64,000 nt of DNA. Origin: Roseateles terrae. GTDB taxonomy: Bacteria; Pseudomonadota; Gammaproteobacteria; Burkholderiales; Burkholderiaceae_C. Position numbers and translations under genes: made by a program. The DNA is taken from assembly GCF_014192155.1 (NCBI RefSeq), contig NZ_JACHXO010000001.1, forward strand, positions 186,001 through 250,000, written 5' to 3'. The notes under the pieces are model-generated. The model was not told the origin of the DNA. It saw nothing but the letters and a program-made list of their open reading frames with translations, and ran no database searches. Below are positions 40,303 to 50,210 of the stretch, piece by piece (positions within the stretch are counted from its first letter, which is position 1; each line of letters begins with the position of its first letter).

Positions 40303-41259
40303 ATGACGCTCTCCCTGGATCTGCTCTTCGTCCTGGCCGGCCTGCTGCTCGGCGCCATCGCGGTGATGACGCTGCTGGACCGCAGCCATCCCAAGCGCTG
40401 GACCACCGGGTTCTTCTGGGGCCTTTATGCGGCGATGTTCCTGGCGGGTCATCTGGTGCCGCCTGAATGGGTGGGCGCCGGCGTGCTGCTGATGGCGCTG
40501 CTGGTGGGGCTTCGCGGCGTCGGGCCGGGCCGTTTGTCGTTGCCGTCTGCCGAAGCCTGTGCCACCAGCGCCAGGCGCCTGGGCCACCTGCTGTTCGTGC
40601 CAGCCCTGGCCATTCCGCTGCTGACCATGGTGGGCACCTTGTCCGCCAAGCATCTGGTGGTGGGCGGCCTGCCGCTGATCGACCCGAAAAATGCCACGCT
40701 GGTGAGCCTCGGTCTGGCCTGCATCGTGGCGCTGGGCCTGGCCTGCTGGCTCACTCGCGAGACGCCAGTGCAAGGCGTGCGCGAAGCCCGCCGCCTGATC
40801 GACGCCCTCGGCTGGGCCCTGGTGCTGCCGCAGATGCTGGGCATGCTGGGGCTGGTCTTCTCCGATGCCGGCGTGGGCAAGGCGGTGGCACATGTGGCCA
40901 CCAGCACCATCAACATGGACCTGCGCTTCGTGGCCGTGACCGTCTACGTGGTGGGCATGGCCCTCTTCACCGTCATCATGGGCAACGGCTTTGCGGCATT
41001 CCCCGTGATGACGGGCGGTGTCGGCGTGCCGGTGCTGGTGGGTGTCTACCATGGTGACCCGGCGGTGATGGCGGCCATCGGCATGTTGTCCGGCTACTGC
41101 GGCACGCTGATGACCCCGATGGCGGCCAACTTCAACATCGTGCCGGCGGCCTTGCTGGAATTGCCCGACAAAAATGCTGTCATCCGCGCGCAGGTGCCCA
41201 CCGCGCTGCTGTTGCTGGCGGTGAATGTCGTGCTGCTCAATCTGCTGATGTTCCGTTGA
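40303..41259 (+). CDS. DUF979 membrane protein, 5-oxoproline transporter subunit
   Basis: 318-residue polytopic protein (8-9 TM), starting one base past the DUF969 stop codon, with GGGAGG upstream. Family marks are SLDLLFVLAGLLLG, TTGFFWGLYAAMFLAGHLVP, KHLVVGGLPLIDPKNATLVSLGLA and ITVIMGNGFAAFPVMTGG-like FTVIMGNGFAAFPVMTGGVGVPVL. Ends VVLLNLLMFR. Together with DUF969 it is the probable uptake system for the substrate of the pxp enzymes downstream. Confidence 0.82.
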   Translation: MTLSLDLLFVLAGLLLGAIAVMTLLDRSHPKRWTTGFFWGLYAAMFLAGHLVPPEWVGAGVLLMALLVGLRGVGPGRLSLPSAEACATSARRLGHLLFVPALAIPLLTMVGTLSAKHLVVGGLPLIDPKNATLVSLGLACIVALGLACWLTRETPVQGVREARRLIDALGWALVLPQMLGMLGLVFSDAGVGKAVAHVATSTINMDLRFVAVTVYVVGMALFTVIMGNGFAAFPVMTGGVGVPVLVGVYHGDPAVMAAIGMLSGYCGTLMTPMAANFNIVPAALLELPDKNAVIRAQVPTALLLLAVNVVLLNLLMFR

Positions 41260-41287
41260 GGCTGACCGCAGCGGGCACTTGCCAGTT

Positions 41288-41308
41288 GGCGGTCGGCGGT
41301 CGGCGGTC
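41288..41308 (+). repeat. Three tandem 7-bp repeats
   Basis: GGCGGTC three times in the 87-bp gap between DUF979 and pxpA, followed by a part of a fourth. The tract could change length by slippage and so alter spacing in the operon; function unknown. Confidence 0.6.
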
Positions 41309-41346
41309 GGCGCTCACGGTACCCACTCCTTATCTCATCCATTCCC

Positions 41347-42111
41347 ATGAACATCGATCTCAACAGTGATCTCGGCGAAAGCTTCGGCGCCTGGCGCATG
41401 GGCGACGACGCCGCCATGCTGGCGGTGGTCAGCAGTGCCAATGTGGCCTGCGGCTTCCATGCAGGCGACCCGGCCGGCATCCTTCAGACGCTGCGGTCCG
41501 CCGCGGCGCAGGGCGTCTGCATCGGAGCGCATGTGTCCTACCCGGACCTGGTCGGCTTCGGCCGGCGGAACATGGACATGGCCAGCGCAGATCTTCAGGC
41601 CAGCGTCATCTATCAGATCGGCGCGCTACAGGGCCTGGCCACGGCAGCGGGCACGCGGGTGCGCTACGTGAAGCCGCATGGCGCGCTTTACAACTTCATT
41701 GCGCACGACGCGCGGCAGGCGGCCGATGTGATCGCTGCGGTGAAGGCGGTCGATCCTTCGCTCGGCCTGGTGGTGCTGGCGGGCTCTGCACTGGCGGGCT
41801 GGGCGAGGGAGGCAGGCCTGCGGACCATTGAAGAAGCCTTTGCTGACCGGGGTTATCGTGCCGATGGCAGCCTCGTGCCGCGGAATCAACCGGGCGCTGT
41901 GCTGCACGACCCGGAGGCCGTGGCGGCCCGCATGCTGCAACTGGCCCGGGATGGCACGGTCACTGCAGTGGACGGCAGCGTGGTGCGCGTCGCTGCGGAC
42001 TCCATCTGCGTCCACGGCGACAGCCCAGGCGCCGTCACCATGGCGCAGCGTGTGCGGGAACGGCTCACCGCCGATGGCATCACCATCCGCTCCTTCATGG
42101 ACGCCGCATGA
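41347..42111 (+). CDS. pxpA: 5-oxoprolinase subunit PxpA (LamB/YcsF family)
   Basis: 254-residue cytoplasmic enzyme subunit that with PxpB and PxpC hydrolyses 5-oxoproline to glutamate using ATP. It starts [21 protein letters not shown], the family signature with metal-type Asp/Glu. Others are [37 protein letters not shown] and [17 protein letters not shown]. Length is normal. The next gene starts within its stop codon (ATGA). No strong ribosome-binding site is seen for this one. Confidence 0.95.
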   Translation: MNIDLNSDLGESFGAWRMGDDAAMLAVVSSANVACGFHAGDPAGILQTLRSAAAQGVCIGAHVSYPDLVGFGRRNMDMASADLQASVIYQIGALQGLATAAGTRVRYVKPHGALYNFIAHDARQAADVIAAVKAVDPSLGLVVLAGSALAGWAREAGLRTIEEAFADRGYRADGSLVPRNQPGAVLHDPEAVAARMLQLARDGTVTAVDGSVVRVAADSICVHGDSPGAVTMAQRVRERLTADGITIRSFMDAA

Positions 42112-43757
42112 CCTCGCCGCCGGACACGTTCCAGCCCCGACTGCTGCCCGCGGGAGAGGCGGTGCTGGTGGAGCTGGCGGATCTGCCGCAGACGCTGGCG
42201 CTGCTGGCCTCCCTGCAGGCGGAGCCCATCGTCGGCGTCCAGGAGATCGTGCCGGGCGCGCGCACCTTGCTGCTGACGCTCGACGAGCAGCAGCTCAGCC
42301 GCGAAGCGCTGGCGGACGCGCTGGCGGGGCGGTCGCTGACGCTGCGTCCCACTGAAGACGGTGCGAGGGTGGAGATCCCCGTTCACTACGACGGCGAAGA
42401 CCTCGCCGAGGTGGCAGCGCTGCTGAAGATCACGCCGGATGAAGTGGTGCGCCGCCACACAGGCAGCGACTGGTTCGTCGCGTTTACCGGCTTCGCGCCG
42501 GGCTTTGCGTATCTGAGCGGGGGCGATGAGCTGCTGCGCACCTTGCCTCGACGCAGCGCGCCGCGGACCCGCATTCCACCCGGCGCGGTGGCAGCAGCTG
42601 GCGGCTTCAGCGGCGTGTATCCGAAAGCGAGCCCGGGCGGCTGGCAGTTGCTGGGCCAGACCTTGACGCCGATGTGGGACCTGCAGCGCGATCCGCCGGC
42701 GCTGTTGCAGCCCGGGCAGCGGGTGCGTTTTGTGGACGCGGGTCCGCGAGTTGCGACGGCTGCCAATGACGTGTCGGACGCGTCAGCGGTGGACGCAGCG
42801 CCACCTGCACGAGTCGATGCGAGCGCCGTCGAGATCCGCCATCCAGGCCTTCAGGCCTTGCTCCAGGATCTGGGGCGCCCAGGTCAGGCGGGGCAGGGCG
42901 TCTCCGCGTCTGGGGCCATGGACCGCGGCTCGCTCAAGCACGCCAACCGGCTGGTCGGCAATGACGACGCGCAGGCGTGTATCGAAGTGGTCCTCGGCGG
43001 CTTTGAACTCATCAGCCACGCGGACATCACCGTCGCGGTCACCGGTGCGGATGGCCCGCTCACCCTCATCGACCCGAACGGACGCGCGCACGCCGTAGAC
43101 CGTGGCACGCCCCTCGCGCTGTCGGCCGGCGACTGCCTGCGCATCGGCGCACCGATCGCCGGCGTGCGCAGCTATGTGGCGCTGCGCGGCGGCGTGGACA
43201 TTGCGCCCGTCCTCGGCAGCCGCTCTTACGATTCCCTCGCCGACGTGGGCCCCGCGCCGCTGAAGGCGGGTGATCGCCTGACGCTCCGTCCGGCCCGCAC
43301 CGGCGCGGCGGTGGGCCATCCGCAGGCCTCGCCTGCACGCTGGCCTCAGCCGGGCGACGAAGTGATCCTCGACCTTCGCCTCGGTCCCCGCACCGATTGG
43401 TTCACCGCAGAGGCATTGACCACGCTCACCTCTCAGCCGTGGACCGTCACGCCCCAATCCAATCGCGTCGGCCTGCGCCTGCACGGCGAGGCGCCGCTGT
43501 CCCGGTCCATCACCGCGGAGCTGCCCAGCGAAGGAACCTCCCTCGGCGCGTTGCAGGTGCCGGCCAATGGCCAGCCCGTGCTGTTCCTCGCCGATCACCC
43601 ACTCACGGGCGGATATCCCGTCGTTGCCTGCGTGGCGCCCTGGCACCTGGACCTTGCGGGTCAGTTGCCGGGCGGCACCCGGCTGCGTTTTCAGGTGGTC
43701 AGCGGTTTTGAGCCGCGGGTCGTCGACATGAATCAGGAGTCTCGTCCATGCCCATGA
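42108..43757 (+). CDS. 5-oxoprolinase subunits PxpB and PxpC fused (KipI-KipA)
   Basis: 549 residues made of two parts that are separate proteins in most bacteria. Residues about 8-220 form the PxpB/KipI (allophanate hydrolase subunit 1) domain: [44 protein letters not shown] linker of about 25 residues rich in Ala/Asp follows, then PxpC/KipA (subunit 2, about 245-545): [82 protein letters not shown]. Co-translated with pxpA (ATGA) and overlapping the next gene by 10 bp. The fusion fixes subunit ratio at 1:1. Confidence 0.93.
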   Translation: MTSPPDTFQPRLLPAGEAVLVELADLPQTLALLASLQAEPIVGVQEIVPGARTLLLTLDEQQLSREALADALAGRSLTLRPTEDGARVEIPVHYDGEDLAEVAALLKITPDEVVRRHTGSDWFVAFTGFAPGFAYLSGGDELLRTLPRRSAPRTRIPPGAVAAAGGFSGVYPKASPGGWQLLGQTLTPMWDLQRDPPALLQPGQRVRFVDAGPRVATAANDVSDASAVDAAPPARVDASAVEIRHPGLQALLQDLGRPGQAGQGVSASGAMDRGSLKHANRLVGNDDAQACIEVVLGGFELISHADITVAVTGADGPLTLIDPNGRAHAVDRGTPLALSAGDCLRIGAPIAGVRSYVALRGGVDIAPVLGSRSYDSLADVGPAPLKAGDRLTLRPARTGAAVGHPQASPARWPQPGDEVILDLRLGPRTDWFTAEALTTLTSQPWTVTPQSNRVGLRLHGEAPLSRSITAELPSEGTSLGALQVPANGQPVLFLADHPLTGGYPVVACVAPWHLDLAGQLPGGTRLRFQVVSGFEPRVVDMNQESRPCP

Positions 43758-45520
43758 AGAAGGTTCTGATCGCCAACCGCGGTGAGATCGCGGTGCGCGT
43801 CATCCGTGCCTGCGCCGATTACGGCGTCCGTTCGGTGGCGGTGTATGCCGACCCGGACATGGACGCCTTGCATGCCCGTCTGGCGGATGAGGCCTACGGC
43901 CTGAACGGTCACCGTCCCGCCGACACCTACCTGAGCATCGACAAGCTGCTGGATGCGGCGCGCCGCAGTGGCGCCGATGCGGTGCATCCCGGCTACGGCT
44001 TCCTGTCGGAGAACGCGGCCTTTGCGCGTGCCGTGCTGGACGCGGGGCTCATCTGGATTGGCCCACCGCCGTCCGCCATCGAACAACTGGGCGACAAGGT
44101 CTCGGCCCGCCGACTGGCCATGGAAGCGGGCGCACCGCTGGTGGCGGGCACGCCCGGGCCGGTGGCCAGTGCGGAAGAAGTGCTGGCCTTTGCCCGTGAA
44201 CATGGACTGCCCATCGCCATCAAGGCCGCATTTGGCGGGGGCGGCCGCGGCATGAAGGTCGTGTGGAAGATGGAGGATGTGGCGGAATCCTTTGATTCCG
44301 CGGTGCGCGAAGCCACTGCTGCCTTCGGGCGTGGCGAGTGTTTCGTCGAGCAGTTCCTGGACCGTCCGCGCCATGTGGAGGCGCAGGTCATGGCCGACAC
44401 CCTCGGCCAGGTGGTCGTGCTGGGCACGCGGGACTGCTCGCTGCAGCGTCGCAACCAGAAGCTGGTGGAAGAAGCGCCCGCACCGTTCCTCAGCGATGAG
44501 CAGCGCGATCGCATCCACAGCGCGGCGCGCGATGTCTGCCAGCGCGCCGGATATGTTGGCGCGGGGACGGTGGAGTTTCTGCTGAGCAGCACCGGCGCCA
44601 TCTCCTTCCTGGAGGTGAATACGCGGCTGCAGGTGGAGCATCCCGTGACCGAAGAGACCTGTGGATTGGACCTCGTGGTGGAGCAGCTGCGCGTGGCCGA
44701 TGGCCTGCCGCTGACGCTGACGGAGACGCCAGTGCCGCGTGGACATGCCATCGAATTCCGCATCAATGCGGAAGATGTAGGGCGCGGCTTTCTGCCGGCG
44801 CCTGGGCCGGTGAAGGTGTTCGATGCGCCGTCCGGACCCGGTGTGCGGGTGGACAGCGGGGTGATGTCCGGCTCGGTGATCCCGCCCGCATTCGATTCGC
44901 TGATGGCCAAGCTGATCGTCACCGGGGCGACGCGGGGTCAAGCCGTGGCCCGCGCCCGACGCGCTCTGGCGGAGTTCCGGATTGAGGGCGTGCCGACGGT
45001 GTTGCCGTTCCACCGAGAGGTGCTGCGCCAAGCCGACTTCGCCGCGTCGAACGGCTTCAAGGTGCATACGCGCTGGATCGAGACCGACTTCGCGGCGGAC
45101 CTGGCGGCGGCCACACGTGTTGAACCGGTGACCGCCCCGCCGCTGCAGCACCTGACCATTGAGCTCGACGGTCGACGTGTGCGGCTGGGGCTGCCGCCCG
45201 ATCTGCTGCGCGGTCTGGCGGCCGGCGCTGCAGCGGGTGGGCTGGGCGGGGAAGGCTCGTCGCCGGGGGCGGGGGCGGATGCCTCGCCCGGTGCACCGCC
45301 TGCAGCCGACCCCGCCGTTGTCGAATCCCCCATGAGCGGCCTGCTGCAGGCCTGGAAGGTGGAGGAGGGCGCCGAGGTGGAAGCGGGGCAGCTGATCGCC
45401 ATCCTGGAGGCGATGAAGATGGAAACGCAGGTGCTGGCACACCGCAGTGGGCGGGTGTCGCGGCTGGCCGCTACGGGCACCGCAGTGACGGCGCAGCAGG
45501 CGCTGGCGCGAATCGTCTGA
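43748..45520 (+). CDS. Biotin carboxylase fused to biotin carrier domain
   Basis: 590-residue acetyl-CoA carboxylase-type subunit. Biotin carboxylase N-terminal domain (1-115; [19 protein letters not shown]), ATP-grasp (about 115-320; [12 protein letters not shown] and [15 protein letters not shown] with catalytic residues), C-terminal domain (to about 445), then a linker and a biotinyl domain (about 525-590) with EAMKMET, where Lys about 557 would carry biotin. It is the fifth gene of the pxp operon and overlaps pxpBC. PxpC-type proteins are related to the carboxyltransferase part of urea carboxylase, so this subunit may provide carboxybiotin to it. No separate carboxyltransferase gene follows. 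Confidence 0.9.
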   Translation: MPMKKVLIANRGEIAVRVIRACADYGVRSVAVYADPDMDALHARLADEAYGLNGHRPADTYLSIDKLLDAARRSGADAVHPGYGFLSENAAFARAVLDAGLIWIGPPPSAIEQLGDKVSARRLAMEAGAPLVAGTPGPVASAEEVLAFAREHGLPIAIKAAFGGGGRGMKVVWKMEDVAESFDSAVREATAAFGRGECFVEQFLDRPRHVEAQVMADTLGQVVVLGTRDCSLQRRNQKLVEEAPAPFLSDEQRDRIHSAARDVCQRAGYVGAGTVEFLLSSTGAISFLEVNTRLQVEHPVTEETCGLDLVVEQLRVADGLPLTLTETPVPRGHAIEFRINAEDVGRGFLPAPGPVKVFDAPSGPGVRVDSGVMSGSVIPPAFDSLMAKLIVTGATRGQAVARARRALAEFRIEGVPTVLPFHREVLRQADFAASNGFKVHTRWIETDFAADLAAATRVEPVTAPPLQHLTIELDGRRVRLGLPPDLLRGLAAGAAAGGLGGEGSSPGAGADASPGAPPAADPAVVESPMSGLLQAWKVEEGAEVEAGQLIAILEAMKMETQVLAHRSGRVSRLAATGTAVTAQQALARIV

Positions 45521-45580
45521 ATCGCCGGTCGCAGCTGCTGGCGCCGGCGGGCCTCTGCCGTGACGCCACCACGCTGGCAT

Positions 45581-45994
45581 TCACTGCGGCGCGTCGACGT
45601 TGACCATCCAAGGCACGCCGAACTTGTCGACGAGCGTGCCAAAGCCTGGGCTCCAGAAGGTCGATTGGAAGGGCATGCGCACTTCGCCGCCCTCGCTCAA
45701 GGCCTTGAAAACGGCTTCGCCGGAAGCCAGGTCCTTGGGGCTGAGGCTCAGGCTCACGCCTTTGTAGCCCTGGAAGGGTTCCGGTCCCCCATCGGAGCCC
45801 ATCAGCATGCCGCCGTCCGGAAAGCCCACCCGGCCATGCATGACCCAATGCGGCGGCACGGTCGGCACGCCGACGGTGGACGGCGCATCACTGTAGAGCG
45901 CCATCATGAGCACTTTGCCCCCCAGCGCCTGTGCGTAGAAGGTCAAGGCTTCGGCGCATCGGCCGTCGAACTGCAGGTAAGAGATCGGGGTCAT
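45581..45994 (-). CDS. PhnB-like VOC-family protein
   Basis: 137-residue glyoxalase/VOC-fold protein starting MTPISYLQFDGRCAEALTFYAQALGG. PhnB-type relatives have ALYSDAPS, a HGRVGFPDGGMLMGSD strand pair, SLSLSPKDLASGEAVFKALSEGGEVRMPFQ and SPGFGTLVDKFGVPWMVNV. The activity of this group is not established; many are resistance or isomerase-like. AGGAG is six bases upstream of the start. Stands alone, convergent with the biotin carboxylase gene and 138 bp past the TRAP operon on the same strand. Confidence 0.85.
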   Translation of the reverse strand: MTPISYLQFDGRCAEALTFYAQALGGKVLMMALYSDAPSTVGVPTVPPHWVMHGRVGFPDGGMLMGSDGGPEPFQGYKGVSLSLSPKDLASGEAVFKALSEGGEVRMPFQSTFWSPGFGTLVDKFGVPWMVNVDAPQ

Positions 45995-46132
45995 CGGGGC
46001 TCCTGGGTCAAAGACAACGCGTTGGATGGGACATGTGGCTGCCATCATCCATGGGTGGCAGCGCGTCGCCACCCCTAGTTCCCCTGGTTCCGTTCCCGCG
46101 CCGTATCGAGCGAGTTGGCGGCTCGAGCCGCT

Positions 46133-47431
46133 TCAGGAGGCCGGGTTGAACAGACTCGGCAACCAGAGCGAGAGCGCCGGCACGTAAGTCACCAGCATCA
46201 GGGTCGCCCCCAGCGCGCCGTAGAACGGCAGGATGGACCGCATCACCTGCCCGACGGAGACCCCGCCGATGGCACACCCGACGAACTGAGTCACACCCAC
46301 CGGCGGGGTGTTAAGCCCCAGTGCGCAGTTGATCAACATGACGATGCCGAACTGCACCGGGTCCATCCCGAACTGCGCCGCAATCGGCAGGAAGATCGGT
46401 GTGCAGATCAGGATGGTGGCCGCCATGTCCAGGAAGGTGCCCAGCACAAACAGCAGCACGTTGATCATCAGGAAGATCACCCACGGCTCGCTGCTTACCG
46501 CCTTCATCAGCTCGCCGGTCTTCTGCGGCACCTCGTACAGCGCCATGAAGTAACCAAAGGCGGATGAGATGCCGATGAGGAACAGCACCACCCCCGTCGT
46601 CTTGCAGGCTTTGGCGCAGGCCTTCAGAAAGTCCGGCCAGTTGAGGCTGCGATACGCCAGCACGGTCACCAGCAGCGCCCAGAACACCGCGGTGGCGGCG
46701 GACTCGGTGGCCGTGAAGATGCCGGAGAGGATGCCGGCCAGGATGATCACCACCACCAGCAACCCGGGCAGCGCGCCCAGCAGGGCCACCAGCACTTCCC
46801 GCCAGCCGGGAAAGCGGCCATGCGTGCTGTAGCCGCGCTTGACCGCCACGTAATAGGCGGCGGCCAGATTGCAGATCGTCAGCAACAGGGCGGGAATCAC
46901 GCCGGCCAAAATCAGGCTGAAGACGCTGACCGAGGCAATGCCGGTGGTCGCCAGCGTGAAGATGATCAGGTTGTGGGAGGTGGGCATCAACGCGCCCACC
47001 AGCGCGGCATGGGTGGTGACGTTGACCGCATAGTCCGCGTCGTAGCCTTCCTTCTTCATCAGCGGAATCATCACCGAGCCCATCGCCGACACATCGGCCA
47101 GCGGCGATCCGGCCACGCCGCCGAACAGCGTGCAGCCCACCACGTTGCTCATGCCCAGTCCGCCGCGCACATGGCCCACCAACGAATTGGCGAAGCGCAC
47201 GATGCGGTCGGCAATGCCGCCATACAGCATCAGCTCCCCGGCGAAGACAAAGAACGGAATCGCCAGGAAGGAGAAGATCTGCATGCCGCCGACCATCTTC
47301 TGGAACACCACCGCCACGGGAAGGCCGGCGTAGAGGATGGTGGCGATGGACGAGAGGCCGATGGAGAAGGCCACCGGCACACCCAGCAGCAGCAGCACCG
47401 AAAAACTCACCAGCAGGACGGTCAGTTCCAT
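46133..47431 (-). CDS. TRAP transporter large permease (DctM type)
   Basis: 432-residue membrane protein with about 12 TM helices of the DctM/SiaM family, the sodium-coupled translocation subunit. Marks: VLLLLGVPVAFSIGLSSIATIL, the helical FAGELMLYGGIADRIVRFAN, GMSNVVGCTLFGGVAGSPLADVSAMGSVMIP, DYAVNVTTHAALVGALMPTS and the mirrored second half with LGLNTPPVGVTQFVGCA. It overlaps the small permease gene by 10 bp. Last gene of the udh-TRAP operon. Confidence 0.94.
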   Translation of the reverse strand: MELTVLLVSFSVLLLLGVPVAFSIGLSSIATILYAGLPVAVVFQKMVGGMQIFSFLAIPFFVFAGELMLYGGIADRIVRFANSLVGHVRGGLGMSNVVGCTLFGGVAGSPLADVSAMGSVMIPLMKKEGYDADYAVNVTTHAALVGALMPTSHNLIIFTLATTGIASVSVFSLILAGVIPALLLTICNLAAAYYVAVKRGYSTHGRFPGWREVLVALLGALPGLLVVVIILAGILSGIFTATESAATAVFWALLVTVLAYRSLNWPDFLKACAKACKTTGVVLFLIGISSAFGYFMALYEVPQKTGELMKAVSSEPWVIFLMINVLLFVLGTFLDMAATILICTPIFLPIAAQFGMDPVQFGIVMLINCALGLNTPPVGVTQFVGCAIGGVSVGQVMRSILPFYGALGATLMLVTYVPALSLWLPSLFNPAS

Positions 47432-47934
47432 GATGGGATCACTTCCTCATGACGGATCAGCGCCACGATGTGTTCAATCGAGAACAGCACGATGAGCACG
47501 CCGGCAATCACCAGCGCCAGATAGTCCAGGCCGACCGGCAGGCCCAGCATCGGATCCCGCTCGTCCCACTTGAGCCGGGTCCAGAGCCATCCGCTCCAGG
47601 TCATCATGCCGCCGAAGAGGGCCACCAGCGCGTGGATCAGCACCTCCAGCTTCATGCGCCAGGCATCCGGCAGCAAGGCCACCAGCGATTCCAGGCCGAT
47701 GTGACCGGCGTCCCGCACCCCCACGGCGACACCCAGCGCGGTGACATACAGCACCAGCTGCAGCGCCAGACCCTCGGCCCAGGTGGGCGTGTCGTTGAAG
47801 ACGTAGCGCCCCACGACCTGGACCTGCACCGCCACGATGATGGCGATGAGCATGGCCACTGCCGCCATGAGGCTCAAGCGCGAGAGCCGGGCGCAGATGC
47901 GCGTATAGAGATGGGCTTGCATGGCCAGGCTCAT
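47422..47934 (-). CDS. TRAP transporter small permease (DctQ type)
   Basis: 170 residues, four TM helices: [22 protein letters not shown], then [21 protein letters not shown] (the family signature [12 protein letters not shown]), GDVLVALFGG-like [12 protein letters not shown] and [18 protein letters not shown]. It packs against DctM. ATGA overlap with the binding-protein gene, AGGA upstream. Confidence 0.92.
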   Translation of the reverse strand: MSLAMQAHLYTRICARLSRLSLMAAVAMLIAIIVAVQVQVVGRYVFNDTPTWAEGLALQLVLYVTALGVAVGVRDAGHIGLESLVALLPDAWRMKLEVLIHALVALFGGMMTWSGWLWTRLKWDERDPMLGLPVGLDYLALVIAGVLIVLFSIEHIVALIRHEEVIPSWN

Positions 47935-48965
47935 TGGGTGTCCTGCACGGCCTTCACCAGGCGCTGCAGGTCGGGCGTATTGATGAAGCGCGCATACACC
48001 GGGGACATCGCCGCCTTGAACGCGGCCTTATCGACATCGGTCACGATCTGCGAGCCGGCCTTGACCACCATGTCGCGGTCTTTGGCCTCCTGATCGTCCC
48101 ACTTCTTGCGCTGGAAGGCGACCGAGTCGCGCGCCGCGGCGCGGAACAGGTCCTGGTCGGCCTTGGAGAGCTTGTCCCAGACCAGCTTGGACATCAGCAG
48201 CACCTCGGGCGCCATCGAGTGCTCGGTCAGGGAGAAGACCTTCACCGCTTCATAGTGCTTGAAGCCGGCGTAGGAGGGGATGTTGTTTTCCGCAGCGTCG
48301 ATCAGGCCGGTCTTGAGCGCGGTGTAGATCTCGCTGGTGGGCATTGGCGTGGCATTGGCGCCGATGGCCGAGACAATCGCCACCCACAGCTCAGACTGCT
48401 GCACCCGGATCTTCAAACCTTTGGCGTCCGCCGGCGACCGCACCGGCTTCTTGGCATAGATCGAGCGCGAGCCGCTGTCATAGAAGGCCAGGCCGATCAT
48501 GCCCTGGGACTCGCAGCCCTTGAGAATCTCTTCGCCCACCGGGCCGTCCAGCACCTTGCGCATGTGGCTGACCGAGTGGAAGAGGAAGGGCATGGTGGGC
48601 ACCAGGCTCTTCGGGCAGAGTGAATTCAGCGAGCTGATGTTGACCCGGTTCATCTCCAGCGCGCCGATCTTGAGCTGGTCCAGCGTTTCCTTCTCGGTGC
48701 CCAGGGCGCTTTTGTTGAAGACCTTGATCTTGTACTTGCCGCCGCTGCGCTGGGCCAGCAGGTCACTCATGTGCCGGACGGCCGCGACGGTGGGGTAGTC
48801 GTCGCTGTTGTGCACGTCTGCGGAGCGGAACTCCACCGCCAGTGCGGGCATGGCTGCCGTGCAGGCCAGGGCCAGGGTCAGGCCGCCGCGCCACAGGCGC
48901 TTCAGCGGGGTACTTGGCGGGGTAGCTAGCAGGGCGGGGCGGCGGTCGGTTCCAGTCGAATGCAT
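47931..48965 (-). CDS. TRAP transporter substrate-binding protein (DctP type)
   Basis: 344-residue periplasmic binding protein. Long N-terminal polar lead, then signal peptide [17 protein letters not shown]. Mature part begins [29 protein letters not shown]. Family motifs: [45 protein letters not shown] (Arg that binds the carboxylate), [21 protein letters not shown]. Co-location with uronate dehydrogenase suggests a hexuronate ligand such as galacturonate or glucuronate. GGAG about nine bases before the chosen ATG. Confidence 0.93.
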   Translation of the reverse strand: MHSTGTDRRPALLATPPSTPLKRLWRGGLTLALACTAAMPALAVEFRSADVHNSDDYPTVAAVRHMSDLLAQRSGGKYKIKVFNKSALGTEKETLDQLKIGALEMNRVNISSLNSLCPKSLVPTMPFLFHSVSHMRKVLDGPVGEEILKGCESQGMIGLAFYDSGSRSIYAKKPVRSPADAKGLKIRVQQSELWVAIVSAIGANATPMPTSEIYTALKTGLIDAAENNIPSYAGFKHYEAVKVFSLTEHSMAPEVLLMSKLVWDKLSKADQDLFRAAARDSVAFQRKKWDDQEAKDRDMVVKAGSQIVTDVDKAAFKAAMSPVYARFINTPDLQRLVKAVQDTQ

Positions 48966-49046
48966 CGTGCTTGTCTCCACAGGGTCTTGTCAGTTGTCAG
49001 GAATGCGGGATGCGGGATCGAGCCCTCTGGCCGAGGACCGGCGCAG

Positions 49047-49916
49047 TCAATCCGGTGGGTCGGAGGGGACAATCGGGCCAGGCGAGCCAAGGGCACCAGG
49101 CGCGCCGAACGGGCCCATGCCAAGGAAGCTGCCCCCTTGCAGGCGGGCCATCGGGCTGCCTTCGGGGAAGACGCGGTCACCGACCTGGTCGCGCCAGGGC
49201 TCGGCGCTGTCCTGCGGCTGGTAGCCGAGCTGGGCCCAGCCGCTGTCGCTCCACCACCGTGCCGGGTTGTCGGAGACGGCGTAGGTGATGAGACACCCCA
49301 CCTCCGGTGTCTTCAAGGAGGCGGCGACGAGGCTGAACAGGTCCCGCGGGCTGATCCAGGTGGACAGGGCGCGACGGTCCGGCGGCTCCGGCGTGCAGGT
49401 GCCAATGCGCAGGCAGACCGACTCGACGCCATAGCGATACCAATACAGCTGCGCCATGCCTTCGCCGAAGAGCTTGGTGACGCCGTAGTAGCCGTCCGGC
49501 CGCGCGGGGTCGGTCGGTTCCAGCCATTGACCTTGTGGATAGCAGCCGGTGACGTGGTTGGAGCTGGCAAACACCACCCGGCGGGTGCCGGCGAGCCGCG
49601 CGGCTTCATAGAGGTGAAAGACGCCATCGAGATTTGCCCGGGCCAACTGCTCGAACGGCGCCTCGACCGAATAGGCCCCCAGGTGCACCACCGCATCGAC
49701 CCCTTCGAGCAGGCGCTGCACGGCGCTTCGATCGGTGAGGTCACACGGCCGGTCCTCTTCGTTCGCCGCCAACGGTCCGGCCGTCGCCTTCAAATCGCTC
49801 AGGATCAATCGACGGCAGAGGCTGCCCAGCGGGCCCCGCAGCATGCGCCCGACGGTGCCGGCGGCGCCGGTGAGCAGCAAGGTGTCCACCCGGGGGGAGT
49901 CGATCGCAGATGACAT
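49047..49916 (-). CDS. udh: Uronate dehydrogenase-like NAD-dependent epimerase family protein
   Basis: 289-residue short-chain (extended) dehydrogenase. Rossmann motif LLLTGAAGTVGRMLRG, a substrate loop with ASSNHVTGCYPQ, and the catalytic YxxxK as YYGVTKLFGEGMAQLY. These match uronate dehydrogenases, which oxidise galacturonate or glucuronate to the aldarolactone. Located directly before a TRAP transporter, so uptake and first oxidation are one operon. The last ~30 residues (from MARLQGGSFLG) are Gly/Pro-rich and extend past the usual end of the family. Start MSSAIDSPRV chosen for fit to the fold; ribosome-binding site is weak. Confidence 0.85.
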   Translation of the reverse strand: MSSAIDSPRVDTLLLTGAAGTVGRMLRGPLGSLCRRLILSDLKATAGPLAANEEDRPCDLTDRSAVQRLLEGVDAVVHLGAYSVEAPFEQLARANLDGVFHLYEAARLAGTRRVVFASSNHVTGCYPQGQWLEPTDPARPDGYYGVTKLFGEGMAQLYWYRYGVESVCLRIGTCTPEPPDRRALSTWISPRDLFSLVAASLKTPEVGCLITYAVSDNPARWWSDSGWAQLGYQPQDSAEPWRDQVGDRVFPEGSPMARLQGGSFLGMGPFGAPGALGSPGPIVPSDPPD

Positions 49917-49929
49917 GACGAATCGTTTT

Positions 49930-49944
49930 CGAAACAGCGTTTCG
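49930..49944. promoter_or_regulatory. Operator-like palindrome before udh
   Basis: Perfect inverted repeat CGAAAC-AGC-GTTTCG, 14 bp before the udh start. The GAAAC...GTTTC form is like LacI- or GntR-family operators of sugar-acid genes. A bound regulator would block the udh-TRAP operon. No regulator gene is adjacent. Confidence 0.55.
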
Positions 49945-50210
49945 GGAAAGTGTCGTGCATTTTGCGGATGGGGTCCAGCACGATCGGGGGTCACGTGTGA
50001 ACAAACGTGGCCGGCCCGTGTCGACGGGTGAGCCGACCTCCCGTCCTCGCACATGGAGGCGATGAACGCTCTGTTTTTAAGGGGAAACCCTCGCTGTGGG
50101 GCGATGTCAGGCGGATGACGGACTGGGACAATGCGCGCTGTTTTTTTGTTTCGAAAGAGCGTCCTATCTGGTCACGAGCCTGACATGGGGCGCAACGAAG
50201 GATCCAGCAG

